A stretch of 64,000 nucleotides of DNA, from the NCBI RefSeq assembly GCF_030767025.1, contig NZ_JASITE010000006.1, positions 1-64,000 of the forward strand, written 5' to 3'. Under the pieces are notes generated by a model. It saw only the letters and a list, made by a program, of their open reading frames with translations, searched no databases and had not been told where the DNA came from. The translations under genes were made by a program, and so were the position numbers. The first letter of the stretch is position 1, and the number at the start of each line of letters is the position of its first letter. This DNA is from Nocardia sp. CC227C (GTDB taxonomy: Bacteria > Actinomycetota > Actinomycetes > Mycobacteriales > Mycobacteriaceae). Shown here piece after piece: positions 48,465-57,133 of this stretch.

Positions 48465-49415
48465 TCAGCGCACGGCGGCGGCGCAGCGGCGGGCGAGCTT
48501 GTCGATCTCGGCGACCAGTTCCGGCGGTTCGGTGACGGTGAAGTCGGTGTCGAGCGAGGTCAGCATCCAGGACAGGGCCCAGGGTGAATCCGCGCCGAGG
48601 TGCAGCAGGCAGCTGGTGTCGTCGACCGCCTCCAGCACACCCATACCCGGCCAGATCTCGTCGGCGAGTTCGGCCGCGCCGCGGTGCAGGGTGACCGTGG
48701 CCCGATACGGCCAGGAACCGTGGGACAACCGCCGGGACAGGTACGCGACCACATCACCCTCCGGCGGCTCCCGGGGTGGGAACCGCGGTCCGGTGGGGAT
48801 GCGCGGACGCAGCCGGTCCACCCGGTACGACCGCCAATCCGCCCGGGTGACATCCCAGGCGACCAGGTACCAGTGCCGGTTGAAGTTCACCACCGCCTGC
48901 GGTTCCACCTCTCGGATCGTCTGTCGCCCAGCATGATCGGTGTAGTCGAAACGCAGCCGCTCGCGCCGGTCGCAGGCATCGGAGAGGGCGATGAGGACAT
49001 CGGGCTCGACACGCGGCGCGGCGGCCTGTACGCGTACCACCGACCGCGTCAGTCCCGCGAGCCTGTGGCGCAGCCGTGACGGCAGCACCTGTTCCAGCTT
49101 GGCCAGCGCCCGCAGCGACGCCTCTTCGATGCCGGAGACGGTGCCGCCGGTCGTGGTGCGCAAGCCGACGGCCACCGCCACGGCCTCCTCGTCGTCGAGC
49201 AGCAGCGGCGGCAGGGACGAACCCGCGCCGAGCCGGTATCCGGCCGTGCCCTGGACGGCGTCGACCGGGTACCCCAGTGCCCGTAGGCGGTCCACGTCGC
49301 GGCGCACGGTGCGAGCGCTGACACCGAGCCGATCCGCCAGTTCGGGGCCGGACCACTCGCGATGGGTTTGCAGCAGCGACAGCAGTCGCAGTAGTCGCGC
49401 CGAGGTTTCGAGCAT
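48465..49415 (-). CDS. WYL-domain transcriptional regulator (DeoR-type HTH), 316 aa
   Basis: An N-terminal HTH_11 (LLRLLSLLQTHREWSGPELA, DRLGVSARTVRRDVDRLRAL) is followed by a WYL sensor domain (VVNFNRHWYLVAWDVTRADW, RSYRVDRL) and a WCX-like C-terminal part. Start 49415 is conserved, and an ATG at 49433 would add six residues. It is divergent from the epoxide hydrolase gene with 62 bases between, and a 19-bp inverted repeat in that gap is the likely operator. Probably regulates the hydrolase and itself. Confidence 0.87.
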   Translation of the reverse strand: MLETSARLLRLLSLLQTHREWSGPELADRLGVSARTVRRDVDRLRALGYPVDAVQGTAGYRLGAGSSLPPLLLDDEEAVAVAVGLRTTTGGTVSGIEEASLRALAKLEQVLPSRLRHRLAGLTRSVVRVQAAAPRVEPDVLIALSDACDRRERLRFDYTDHAGRQTIREVEPQAVVNFNRHWYLVAWDVTRADWRSYRVDRLRPRIPTGPRFPPREPPEGDVVAYLSRRLSHGSWPYRATVTLHRGAAELADEIWPGMGVLEAVDDTSCLLHLGADSPWALSWMLTSLDTDFTVTEPPELVAEIDKLARRCAAAVR

Positions 49416-49436
49416 GCCCCGAGATTGCCCCATGGA

Positions 49437-49455
49437 TAGGTCCGAACTTGACCTA
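49437..49455. promoter_or_regulatory. Inverted repeat between WYL regulator and epoxide hydrolase
   Basis: TAGGTC-cgaactt-GACCTA, six-base perfect arms, centred between the two divergent starts. Predicted operator of the WYL regulator. Confidence 0.55.
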
Positions 49456-49477
49456 AGCGCCTTCTAGCGTGAGAAAC

Positions 49478-50614
49478 ATGACGAACATCGAGTCCTTCCG
49501 CATCGACATTCCGCAGCGCGATATCGACGATCTGAACGCCCGGCTCGCCAACACCCGCTGGCCGGACGAACTGCCCGGGGTGGAGTGGACGTACGGCATT
49601 CCGACCTCGTACGTGCGCGAACTCGCCGAGTACTGGCGGACCGAGTACGACTGGCGGGCCGCCGAGGCCGCCCGCAACGAGATTCCACAGTTCGTCACCG
49701 ATATCGACGGGCAGCGTCTGCATTTCATGCACATTCGCTCCCAGGAGCCCGACGCCCTGCCGCTGGTCCTGATCCACGGCTGGCCGTTCGCGGATTTCAC
49801 CGACATGATCGGGCCGCTCACCGATCCGCGTGCGCACGGCGGTGCGGCGAGCGACGCCTTCCACCTGGTGATCCCGAGCCTGCCCGGCTGTGGCCTCTCG
49901 GGTCCGACGCGTCGGCCCGGGGACGCGGCCACCGAGCGCGCGGCCGAACTCATCGCGAAACTCATGGCACGCCTGGGCTATTCGCGCTACGCCAGCCAGG
50001 GCGGGGATGCCGGTTCCTTCATCGCGCCCCAACTGGGCCGCATCGACACCGCACATGTGGTCGGCGTGCACCTCAACGACCCGATCACCATCCCGTCCTG
50101 GGACGACGACGGGTCGGACTACGGTCCGGAGGACCAGCGGAGGCTGGCCGAACTCCAGGACTGGTCGAGCCAGGACCGTTCCGCCTACGCCATGGTGCAC
50201 TCCACCCGACCCCAGACCCTCGCCCCAGCGGTCGCGGATTCCCCGGCGGGTATGATGACCTGGATTCTGGATGTGGTACAGACGTACGTGAATCCGGAGC
50301 GGTCGCGGCCGGACACGGCCATGGACCGCGATCTGCTGCTGACCAACCTGTCCATCCTCTGGTTCACCAATACGGCCGGGTCGTCCATGCGGCTGTACCT
50401 CGAATCCCAGCAGTGGGGTGCGGAACTGACGAACTCCGGAGTACCCACCGGTGTCGCGACCTTCCCGGGTGGGACCAGCATTCGCGGCCTCGCCGAGAAG
50501 CAGAACACCGTCGTGCACTGGTCGGAGTTCGACCGCGGCGGGCATTTCGCCGCCATGGAAGCACCCGATCTGCTCACCGCCGATCTGCGTGAGTTCTTCC
50601 GCGAACTGCGCTGA
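49478..50614 (+). CDS. Epoxide hydrolase (EHN + alpha/beta-hydrolase), 378 aa
   Basis: Microsomal-type epoxide hydrolase. The N-terminal EHN domain ([28 protein letters not shown]) is followed by the alpha/beta-hydrolase core with oxyanion motif HGWPFADF, and the position of the nucleophile reads [16 protein letters not shown] (G-G-D-x-G, Asp nucleophile). The final histidine is in [18 protein letters not shown] 49478 is chosen; GTG 49469 is in frame. Hydrates epoxides to diols, often for detoxification. Controlled from the shared gap with the WYL regulator. Confidence 0.87.
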   Translation: MTNIESFRIDIPQRDIDDLNARLANTRWPDELPGVEWTYGIPTSYVRELAEYWRTEYDWRAAEAARNEIPQFVTDIDGQRLHFMHIRSQEPDALPLVLIHGWPFADFTDMIGPLTDPRAHGGAASDAFHLVIPSLPGCGLSGPTRRPGDAATERAAELIAKLMARLGYSRYASQGGDAGSFIAPQLGRIDTAHVVGVHLNDPITIPSWDDDGSDYGPEDQRRLAELQDWSSQDRSAYAMVHSTRPQTLAPAVADSPAGMMTWILDVVQTYVNPERSRPDTAMDRDLLLTNLSILWFTNTAGSSMRLYLESQQWGAELTNSGVPTGVATFPGGTSIRGLAEKQNTVVHWSEFDRGGHFAAMEAPDLLTADLREFFRELR

Positions 50615-50624
50615 TCGACCATCC

Positions 50625-53600
50625 CTAGCGCAGGGTTTCGATCCACCGCCGCGTATCCGCCGGGTCGATGACATCATCGAGTTCCAGCACGGTCGCGGCG
50701 GTGAGCGCCTTGCCATTGGCGTAGGCGAGTCGCACCAGATTGTCGAATGCGGTGGCGCGCTCGGCCGGATCCTCGATGGCGGCGAGTTCCTTGGCGAAGC
50801 CGAGCCGCACCGCGCCCTCCAGGCCCATGCCGCCGATCTCCCCGGTGGGCCAGGCGACGATGAAGCGCGGGGCGCGGAACGAGCCCGCCGCCATGGCCTG
50901 CGCGCCCAGGCCGTAACCCTTGCGCAGGATGACGGTGCCCCACGGCACCGTCAGTGCGGCCGCGTCGATGAACAGGCGGCTGAACTTGGTGACCGTGGCG
51001 TGCGTCTCGGCCTCCGGTCCGACCATGAAACCGGGTGTGTCGCAGAGTGATACGATCGGCAGCCCGTGCGCGTCGCAGAGCCGCAGGAAGGCGCTGAGCT
51101 TGTCGGCGGCGGGGGCGTCGATGGCGCCGCCGAGGTGGTGACAGTCGTTGGCGATGAGCCCGAAGGGACGGCCCTGGACCCGTACCAGCGCGGTCACCAC
51201 GCCGACGCCCCAGTCGCGCCGTAGCTCCAGCACCGAACCGATATCGGCGACGGCCTCGATGGCGGCGCGAATATCGAAGGCGCGCAAACGATTCTCCGGC
51301 ACCACATGCCGGGACAGCCGCGGGTCGGGTGCCGTCCACTCGGTGTCCACGCCCTGGAAATAGGCCAGATACCGGCGTGCGACGGCGACCGCCTCGGCCT
51401 CGTCGGCGGCCACCACGTGTACCACGCCGTTGCGGCGCTGCACCTCGACCGGGCCGATGTCCTCGGGCGCGTACACGCCCAGCCCGCCGCCGGAGATCAT
51501 GGCCGGGCCACCCATGCCGATATTGGCCTCCGGCGTGGCGATGACGACATCGCACATGCCGAGCAGGGCGGCGTTCCCGGCGAAGCAGCGGCCGGACACG
51601 ATGCCGATGAGTGGGACCGTGCCGGACAGCGCGCCCATGGCACGGAAGGTGGTGACGTCGAGGCCGGAGATGCCGGAGTAGTCGGTGTCTCCGGGCCGCC
51701 CGCCGCCGCCCTCGGTCCAGAACACCACCGGAAGTCGTTGTTCCCGAGCCAGTTCCAGCATGCGATCGGTCTTGGCGTGATTGCGCATGCCCTGGGTGCC
51801 CGCCAGCACGGTGTAGTCGTAGGACATGACCACCGCGCGGGTCGACGCCACGCCGAAGCGGTCGGCGTTGACGGTGGCGATACCGGCGACGAGGCCGTCG
51901 GCGGGGGTATTGGCGATGAGGTCGTCGGGGCTGCGGCGCAGGCGCTGGGCCGCGACCGCGAGGGCTCCGTACTCGATGAAACTGCCCTCGTCGACCAGGT
52001 CGGCGATGTTCTCCCGCGCCGTGCGCCGACCGAGGCGGTGCCGTTTGGCCACGGCCTCCGGGCGCGCCTCGTCGCGGGTGCGGCGGTGGCGTTCGCGCAC
52101 CTCGGCCAGGTCGTCGCGCACCGCGTCGAGGTCCGCCGACTCGAGGCCGACCGTCGCGCCGTCGTGGTCGGCCTCGGTCCAGATCAGCAGCGGCGTATGG
52201 GGGTCCACCACGCTGCCGGGCGCGACCAGGGCGCGGCGCACCCGCAGCGGTTGCTCGGCGCGCACCACGTGCTGCATCTTCATGGCCTCCAGCACCGCCA
52301 CCTCGGCACCGGCCGCGATCAGCGTGCCCGCCTCGACCACGCTGACGACCGTGCCGCCCAGCGGGGAGCGCAGCGCCTGCTCGTCGTCGGCCAGTTCGGG
52401 TTCCGCGGCCACCGGTGTCGGCGTCGCCGCGGCGGCGGGCGCGATATCGACCGCCCGGGAGAGGAGTTCGCCGACCTGCCGCTCGAACCATACGGTCGAC
52501 ACCGCCGCGCCGTCGGCCAGGGCGTCGAGCACCGCCCGCTGGAGCGCGATATTGGTGTCGACGCCGCCGATATCGGTCTCGGCCAGTGCGTCGGCGCAGC
52601 GACGCAGCGCGGCCGGATACGACGGCCCCCGGGCGATGACCTTCGCCAGCAGCGAGTCGAAACGCGCGCCCTGCCGCATGCCCGGATAGGCGGCGGTGTC
52701 GACGCGGACCCCGATCCCGCTCGGGGGCGTGAACCGGTGCAGGAGTCCGGTGCCGGGCAGCACCTCACCTCCGGCGGTGACGGTCTCGGCGTTGAGCCGT
52801 GCCTGGACCGCGTATCCGCGCGCACGGATCGCCTCGATACCGAGGTCGTCGAGCGTGCGCCCCCGGGCCAGGTCCAATTGGACGGCCACCAGGTCCAGGC
52901 CGGTGACCTCCTCGGTCACGGTGTGTTCGACCTGGAGTCGCGGATTCACCTCGAGGAACCACGCGTCGTCGCCCGACACCAGGAACTCGACGGTGACCAC
53001 GCCCCGGCAGGCCACCGATTCCGCCAACCGCACCGCGTACTCGTGCAGCGCGGTCCGCAGCGGCGCATCCAGATTCGGGGCGGGCGCGATCTCGACGAGT
53101 TTCTGCTGCCGCCGCTGCACACTGCAATCCCGGTCGCCGACCGCGACCGCGCGGCGACCGTCCGCGACGATCTGCACCTCGATATGCCGGGCCTCGCCCA
53201 CCAGCGCCTCGGCGTAGACGGCGGCATCCCCGAATCCGGATCGGGCCTCGGACCGGCAGCGCTCGTACGCCTCGGACAGCCGGGCCGGATCGCGCACCAC
53301 ACGCATACCGCGACCGCCGCCTCCGCTCGCAGCCTTGACCATGATCCCGCCGGGATGGTCGGCGAGCAGCGCGCCGATCTCGGCGAGGCCGGCGTCCGCG
53401 GCGGTGGCGGCCAGTACCGGTACACCGGCGCGCGCCGCGGCGGCGCGGGCGGCGACCTTGTCGCCGAAGACGCGCAGCACATCGGGGGAGGGGCCGACGA
53501 ACACCAGGTCCGCCGCCGCGCAGGATTCGGCGAACGCGGCACTCTCGCTGAGGAATCCATAGCCCGGGTGGACGAGCGCGCCGGGCCCGGCCGTGCGGGC

Positions 53601-53798
53601 CGCCTTCACGACGGCAGCGATGTCGAGGTAGGCCGCGGCGCCGTCGCCGGGCAATTCCAGGGAGTCGTCGGCCAATCGCACCCACAGCCCGTCCGGCTCG
53701 TCCACGCCGTACAGCGCGAGCGTCGTGGCACGGCGCTCGCGCGCGGTGCGCACCACCCGAACGGCCACTTCTCCCCGGTTCGCCACCACGATGTGCAT
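50625..53798 (-). CDS. Single-chain long-chain acyl-CoA carboxylase, 1057 aa
   Basis: Biotin-dependent carboxylase with all functions in one polypeptide: biotin carboxylase (residues 1-450; NRGEVAVRVVRTA, ATP-grasp KAASGGGGRGMRVV, EVNPRLQVEHTVTEE), biotin carrier (about 470-545; EAMKM with the biotinyl lysine near 507) and carboxyltransferase (about 555-1057; GGPAMISGGGLGVYAPEDIG, RGLGAQAMAAG-like YGLGAQAMAAG and DTPGFMVGPEAE). This order and length match the homohexameric LCC of Mycobacterium avium, which carboxylates long- and short-chain acyl-CoAs. Most actinobacterial carboxylases are split into separate subunits. Nothing is missing. It lies convergent with the epoxide hydrolase gene (10 bases). 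Confidence 0.88.
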   Translation of the reverse strand: MHIVVANRGEVAVRVVRTARERRATTLALYGVDEPDGLWVRLADDSLELPGDGAAAYLDIAAVVKAARTAGPGALVHPGYGFLSESAAFAESCAAADLVFVGPSPDVLRVFGDKVAARAAAARAGVPVLAATAADAGLAEIGALLADHPGGIMVKAASGGGGRGMRVVRDPARLSEAYERCRSEARSGFGDAAVYAEALVGEARHIEVQIVADGRRAVAVGDRDCSVQRRQQKLVEIAPAPNLDAPLRTALHEYAVRLAESVACRGVVTVEFLVSGDDAWFLEVNPRLQVEHTVTEEVTGLDLVAVQLDLARGRTLDDLGIEAIRARGYAVQARLNAETVTAGGEVLPGTGLLHRFTPPSGIGVRVDTAAYPGMRQGARFDSLLAKVIARGPSYPAALRRCADALAETDIGGVDTNIALQRAVLDALADGAAVSTVWFERQVGELLSRAVDIAPAAAATPTPVAAEPELADDEQALRSPLGGTVVSVVEAGTLIAAGAEVAVLEAMKMQHVVRAEQPLRVRRALVAPGSVVDPHTPLLIWTEADHDGATVGLESADLDAVRDDLAEVRERHRRTRDEARPEAVAKRHRLGRRTARENIADLVDEGSFIEYGALAVAAQRLRRSPDDLIANTPADGLVAGIATVNADRFGVASTRAVVMSYDYTVLAGTQGMRNHAKTDRMLELAREQRLPVVFWTEGGGGRPGDTDYSGISGLDVTTFRAMGALSGTVPLIGIVSGRCFAGNAALLGMCDVVIATPEANIGMGGPAMISGGGLGVYAPEDIGPVEVQRRNGVVHVVAADEAEAVAVARRYLAYFQGVDTEWTAPDPRLSRHVVPENRLRAFDIRAAIEAVADIGSVLELRRDWGVGVVTALVRVQGRPFGLIANDCHHLGGAIDAPAADKLSAFLRLCDAHGLPIVSLCDTPGFMVGPEAETHATVTKFSRLFIDAAALTVPWGTVILRKGYGLGAQAMAAGSFRAPRFIVAWPTGEIGGMGLEGAVRLGFAKELAAIEDPAERATAFDNLVRLAYANGKALTAATVLELDDVIDPADTRRWIETLR

Positions 53799-53941
53799 CC
53801 CGACAGTCTCACCGACGCCGCCGTCGGCGTCACGCGGAGCGGCGGCCGGTTACCGACTGGACGGCCGTGTCCGCACGGGTGCCGACATGCCATTGATGCA
53901 AATGTCCAGGTAATCCGACCTTTCGGTCATATCATTGCGCT

Positions 53942-54517
53942 ATGCCCACCAATCGGATCGAGGGGCGTACCGCGGTGTTCGCCGAGTGGGCTTGGCAGAC
54001 ACTGCTGGTGATCGGCGTGTGCTCGGCCGTGCTCGGGCTGGCGACGGCGGTCTGGCCGAACAAGTCCACCACCGTGGCGGGCACCCTGTTCGGATTGGTC
54101 CTGCTGGCCACCGCCGCGGTGCAGGCGATCGTGGCATTCGGTGCGAAGATACCGACCGCGCTGCGATTCCTGGAGTTCCTCAGCGCCCTGCTGGCGGCCG
54201 CCCTGGGCTACTGGTGCCTCGGCAGCGGCGAATGGGTCCCGCTGCTGGGCATGTGGGTCGGCATGGGCTGGATGGCGCGCGGTGTGGTGCTGGCGCTGGT
54301 GGCGGCCTGGTCGGACGAGCTCGCGGGCGCGGGACGGCAGGAGCTGGTCGGGCTGACCACGACGGTCGTCGGCCTCGTGGTGGCGGTGGCACCGTTCCAT
54401 TCGATCGCCACCCTGTCGGTGGTGGTCGGCCTGTTCACCCTCGCACTGGGCGTCTCCGAGGTGCTGACTGCCGTGCGCGTCGAGCGCACCGCCGAGCAGA
54501 TCATCGGAACGTACTGA
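53942..54517 (+). CDS. DUF308/HdeD-family membrane protein, 191 aa
   Basis: Six hydrophobic helices in the tandem pattern of the HdeD/DUF308 family (AWQTLLVIGVCSAVLGLATA, WVPLLGMWVGMGWMARGVVL, TLSVVVGLFTLALGVSEVLT). E. coli HdeD is an acid-resistance membrane protein; in actinomycetes the role is unknown. Start 53942 follows directly on an AT-rich stretch. Monocistronic in appearance. Confidence 0.8.
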   Translation: MPTNRIEGRTAVFAEWAWQTLLVIGVCSAVLGLATAVWPNKSTTVAGTLFGLVLLATAAVQAIVAFGAKIPTALRFLEFLSALLAAALGYWCLGSGEWVPLLGMWVGMGWMARGVVLALVAAWSDELAGAGRQELVGLTTTVVGLVVAVAPFHSIATLSVVVGLFTLALGVSEVLTAVRVERTAEQIIGTY

Positions 54518-54745
54518 TCCGCCCGACGTCCGCGGCGACCCGGAGGTCCGTCCATTGCCCGATGGTCTCGGGTGGTGTCCGGATGTCTTCTCCGCATGTG
54601 TTCTCCGCGCGGTCGGTTACCTCACCCGTCCCTATATCGTCTACCGCAGCCGCGACACCGCCCGGTGCGCGGCTGGGACGTGCGCAACAAGGCCCCTCTC
54701 CGCGCCCCGGCGTGACCGGCCACCATCCATCAGACGGAGGAACTC

Positions 54746-55525
54746 TTGCCGACCGAAACCGCGTGCCGTACCGAACAACCGGTGATCGACTTCCCGTTGC
54801 CGCCGCACCCGGACTGTGCGGCGTACGAGGCGAGTTGGGCGGTCCGCCTGGCCGACACCGATACCCGGGAGCGGCTGCGCCTCGACGGCATCGCGCGGTA
54901 CGCCATGGATATCGGCTACGACCAGCTGCGCGCCGCCGAGGACGGGCATCTGCATCCGGCCTGGCTGGTGCGGCGCACCGTGATCGACGTGCTGCGGCCG
55001 ATCCGGTTCGGTGACCGGGTGCGGCTGCGGCGCTGGCCGTCGGCGCTGTCCAACCGCTGGTTCAACGCCCGCATCCAGATCCACAGCGATCAGGGTGGAA
55101 CGGTCGAGGTCGAGCAGTTCCTCATCAATGTGGACCCGCGGGCGGGGCGTCCGGCCCGCATGACCGACCGCTTCATGTCGCCCATGCTGGCCGTGACCAC
55201 CGAACACCGGCTGCGCTGGAAGGCCGCGCTGCGCGAGCAGACCGCCCCCGCCACCGAATCCCGCCCCTTCCCGCTGCGCGCCACCGATTTCGACCGCCAC
55301 GACCACGTGAACAACGCCGTCCACTGGCAGGCCGTGGAGGAGGCTCTGACCGCCCATCCGGACCTGCACGAGCGACCGCACCGAGCCATCGTCGAACACG
55401 TCGGCCCGGTCATGTCGGGCAACGACGTCACCCTGCGCGGTTGGCGGACCGATACCGGACTGCACGTGCAGTTGGAGATCGACGGCACGGCGCGGACCCT
55501 CGCGAGCGTCACGCCGCTCGACTGA
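54746..55525 (+). CDS. Acyl-ACP thioesterase-like protein (double hotdog), 259 aa
   Basis: Hotdog-fold thioesterase of the FatA/acyl-ACP thioesterase type. The first hotdog carries the WAVRLADTDTRERLRLDGIA, RYAMDIGYDQLR segment, and the second has ATDFDRHDHVNNAVHWQAVE with the Asn/His pair typical of the active site. Actinomycete homologues are about 250-270 aa. Start is TTG 54746 with GGAGG five bases away; no in-frame ATG or GTG is close. It would release fatty acids from carrier protein or CoA. Confidence 0.83.
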   Translation: MPTETACRTEQPVIDFPLPPHPDCAAYEASWAVRLADTDTRERLRLDGIARYAMDIGYDQLRAAEDGHLHPAWLVRRTVIDVLRPIRFGDRVRLRRWPSALSNRWFNARIQIHSDQGGTVEVEQFLINVDPRAGRPARMTDRFMSPMLAVTTEHRLRWKAALREQTAPATESRPFPLRATDFDRHDHVNNAVHWQAVEEALTAHPDLHERPHRAIVEHVGPVMSGNDVTLRGWRTDTGLHVQLEIDGTARTLASVTPLD

Positions 55526-55537
55526 CCGACGGCCGGA

Positions 55538-56371
55538 TCAGCGCAGGGTCTCGAGCACCCGGTGGGCGAACTCCTCGGCGTCGGTGCGGATGCCATTGTG
55601 CGCGCCGGGGAATTCGGTGACGCTGAGGCCGAGCCGGTCCGCGATCGCCGCGGCCGGCCGGTAGGGCAGGCAGCCGCGCGTCTCGCGGCCCGCCGCAAGC
55701 ACCAGACGGGCGGCGTGCGGCGCCAGGGCCGCGTAATCCGGTTGGTACGAGGTGAATTCACGTAGCTCGTACTCGATCATGAGCGGCCCGTTGGCGGCCA
55801 GGCGCGCCCACATCTCGGCGGTGCGCGGCGGCAGCTCCGCCACCTCGGGCGCGGGTTTCATCGCGCCCCCGATACCGGCCAGGAACCTTGCCCCGGCGGC
55901 CGCCGGGCCGTCGCTGCGGTGGAGGGCGTAGACCTCCTCGACCATGGCGCGGTGTGCGGCGGCGTCGGGCAGGACGGCGAAACAGGGTGGCTCATGGGCG
56001 ATCAGGGCGCGCACCCGATCGGGGTGCCGGGCCAGCAGGTCCAGGCCGACGATCGCGCCGTTGCTGGTCCCGCACACGTACGCGGGTTCGTCACTCAGGT
56101 GGTCGAGCAGGTGGTACGCGTCATCGCTCTGCACGGCCACGGCCTGCCGCTCCGGGTGGCCGCTGTCCAGGGTGCTGCGGGAGTAGCCGCGCGGGTCGAG
56201 TGAGGCGACGGTGAAATGCCGCTCGAGTATCTCCGCCATGGCGTCGAAGACGCCCGCGTCTCCGCCGCCGCCGGGGATCATGAGCAGCAGCGGTCCGCTG
56301 CCGCGCATCTCGTAATAGACGGTCGCGCCCGGGACCTTCAGGGTGCCGGATCTCCATGTTCCGGATGTCAT
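55538..56371 (-). CDS. Alpha/beta hydrolase, 277 aa
   Basis: Soluble serine hydrolase. The oxyanion loop is LMIPGGGGDAGVF, then VASLDPRGYSRS, nucleophile elbow CGTSNGAIVGLDLLA, and the catalytic histidine in FPGAHNGIRTD. The start at 56371 overlaps the TetR stop by four bases, so the regulator and hydrolase form one operon; a very long open frame upstream is a non-coding artefact. Substrate unknown, perhaps an ester or lactone sensed by the TetR protein. Confidence 0.85.
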   Translation of the reverse strand: MTSGTWRSGTLKVPGATVYYEMRGSGPLLLMIPGGGGDAGVFDAMAEILERHFTVASLDPRGYSRSTLDSGHPERQAVAVQSDDAYHLLDHLSDEPAYVCGTSNGAIVGLDLLARHPDRVRALIAHEPPCFAVLPDAAAHRAMVEEVYALHRSDGPAAAGARFLAGIGGAMKPAPEVAELPPRTAEMWARLAANGPLMIEYELREFTSYQPDYAALAPHAARLVLAAGRETRGCLPYRPAAAIADRLGLSVTEFPGAHNGIRTDAEEFAHRVLETLR

Positions 56372-56958
56372 TCGCACTGCTCCTTGCCGGTAGGACGCCA
56401 CTGCTCGAGCGTGCGGTGCAGGGCGTCGAGGATGTGTTCCCACGAGATGTCGGTGGGACGGGAGTGGGCGAAGCCACCGGCCGCCTCCAAGGTGGCGAAG
56501 CCGTGGAAGGTGCTGCGCAGCAGCCGAACCGCGTCGGTGGCCGCGGGCTCGTCGAGTCCGTAGCCGCGCAGCAGGGCGGTGGTCAGTTCGATCGTGCGCA
56601 GGAAGGCCGGGTGATCGCTCACCTCGGCCGGATCCAGGCGCATCTGGGTGGCGGCGTAGCGGCCCGGATGGTCGAGCACATAGCCGCGATAGGCCCCGGC
56701 GAATCCGAACAGCGCCGCCCGACCCGACCGCCCGGCCATCGCCACCACGATCCGATCGGCCATCTCGCCCGACGCCAGCAGCGCGATCCGCACCCGCAGA
56801 TCGTGCAGGTTGCGCACATGCGCGTACAGGCTCGGGTCCTTGACACCGAAGGTCCGCGCCACGGCGGACAGGGTCACCCTGTCGAACCCGATCTCGTCGG
56901 CGAGTTCGGCCGCGGCGCCGGTGATTCGATCGGCCGTGAGGCCCGCGCGCGGGGACAT
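56368..56958 (-). CDS. TetR-family regulator, 196 aa
   Basis: N-terminal HTH: RITGAAAELADEIGFDRVTL, SAVARTFGVKDPSLYAHVRN; C-terminal TetR_C domain with YRGYVLDHPGRYAATQMR and LLRSTFHGFATLEAAGGF, a pattern of the TetR_C_33 (WHG) subgroup. First gene of a two-gene operon with the alpha/beta hydrolase. A clear AT-rich palindrome lies just upstream, so it is probably self-repressing. Effector unknown. Confidence 0.88.
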   Translation of the reverse strand: MSPRAGLTADRITGAAAELADEIGFDRVTLSAVARTFGVKDPSLYAHVRNLHDLRVRIALLASGEMADRIVVAMAGRSGRAALFGFAGAYRGYVLDHPGRYAATQMRLDPAEVSDHPAFLRTIELTTALLRGYGLDEPAATDAVRLLRSTFHGFATLEAAGGFAHSRPTDISWEHILDALHRTLEQWRPTGKEQCE

Positions 56959-56981
56959 GCGACTCCCTTCTTCCTACTATG

Positions 56982-57009
56982 ATTAGGTTATTACCTAATA
57001 TAATTAGGT
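56982..57009. promoter_or_regulatory. Triple half-site TetR operator
   Basis: ATTAGGT-tatt-ACCTAAT (56982-56999) with a third half-site ATTAGGT at 57003-57009, so the middle half-site can pair with either neighbour. It stands 24 bases upstream of the TetR ATG and would cover its promoter. Confidence 0.75.
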
Positions 57010-57133
57010 TCGCGAGAAATGCACAGAGCGCCTGGTGATCGGCGGTTCGGTAGTCCTGAGGTATCAGTCGGCGCTGTCGCGGTTCGCTCACGCGGTGGAT
57101 GTGCGCGCGGATGGCGCGACATAGCGTGGCCGT

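Noticed and set aside
51306..54011. Very long open frame (901 codons) on the plus strand
   Set aside because: It lies antisense to the acyl-CoA carboxylase; its translation is Gly/Arg/His-rich with no family pattern. Long antisense frames are expected in GC-rich codon usage.
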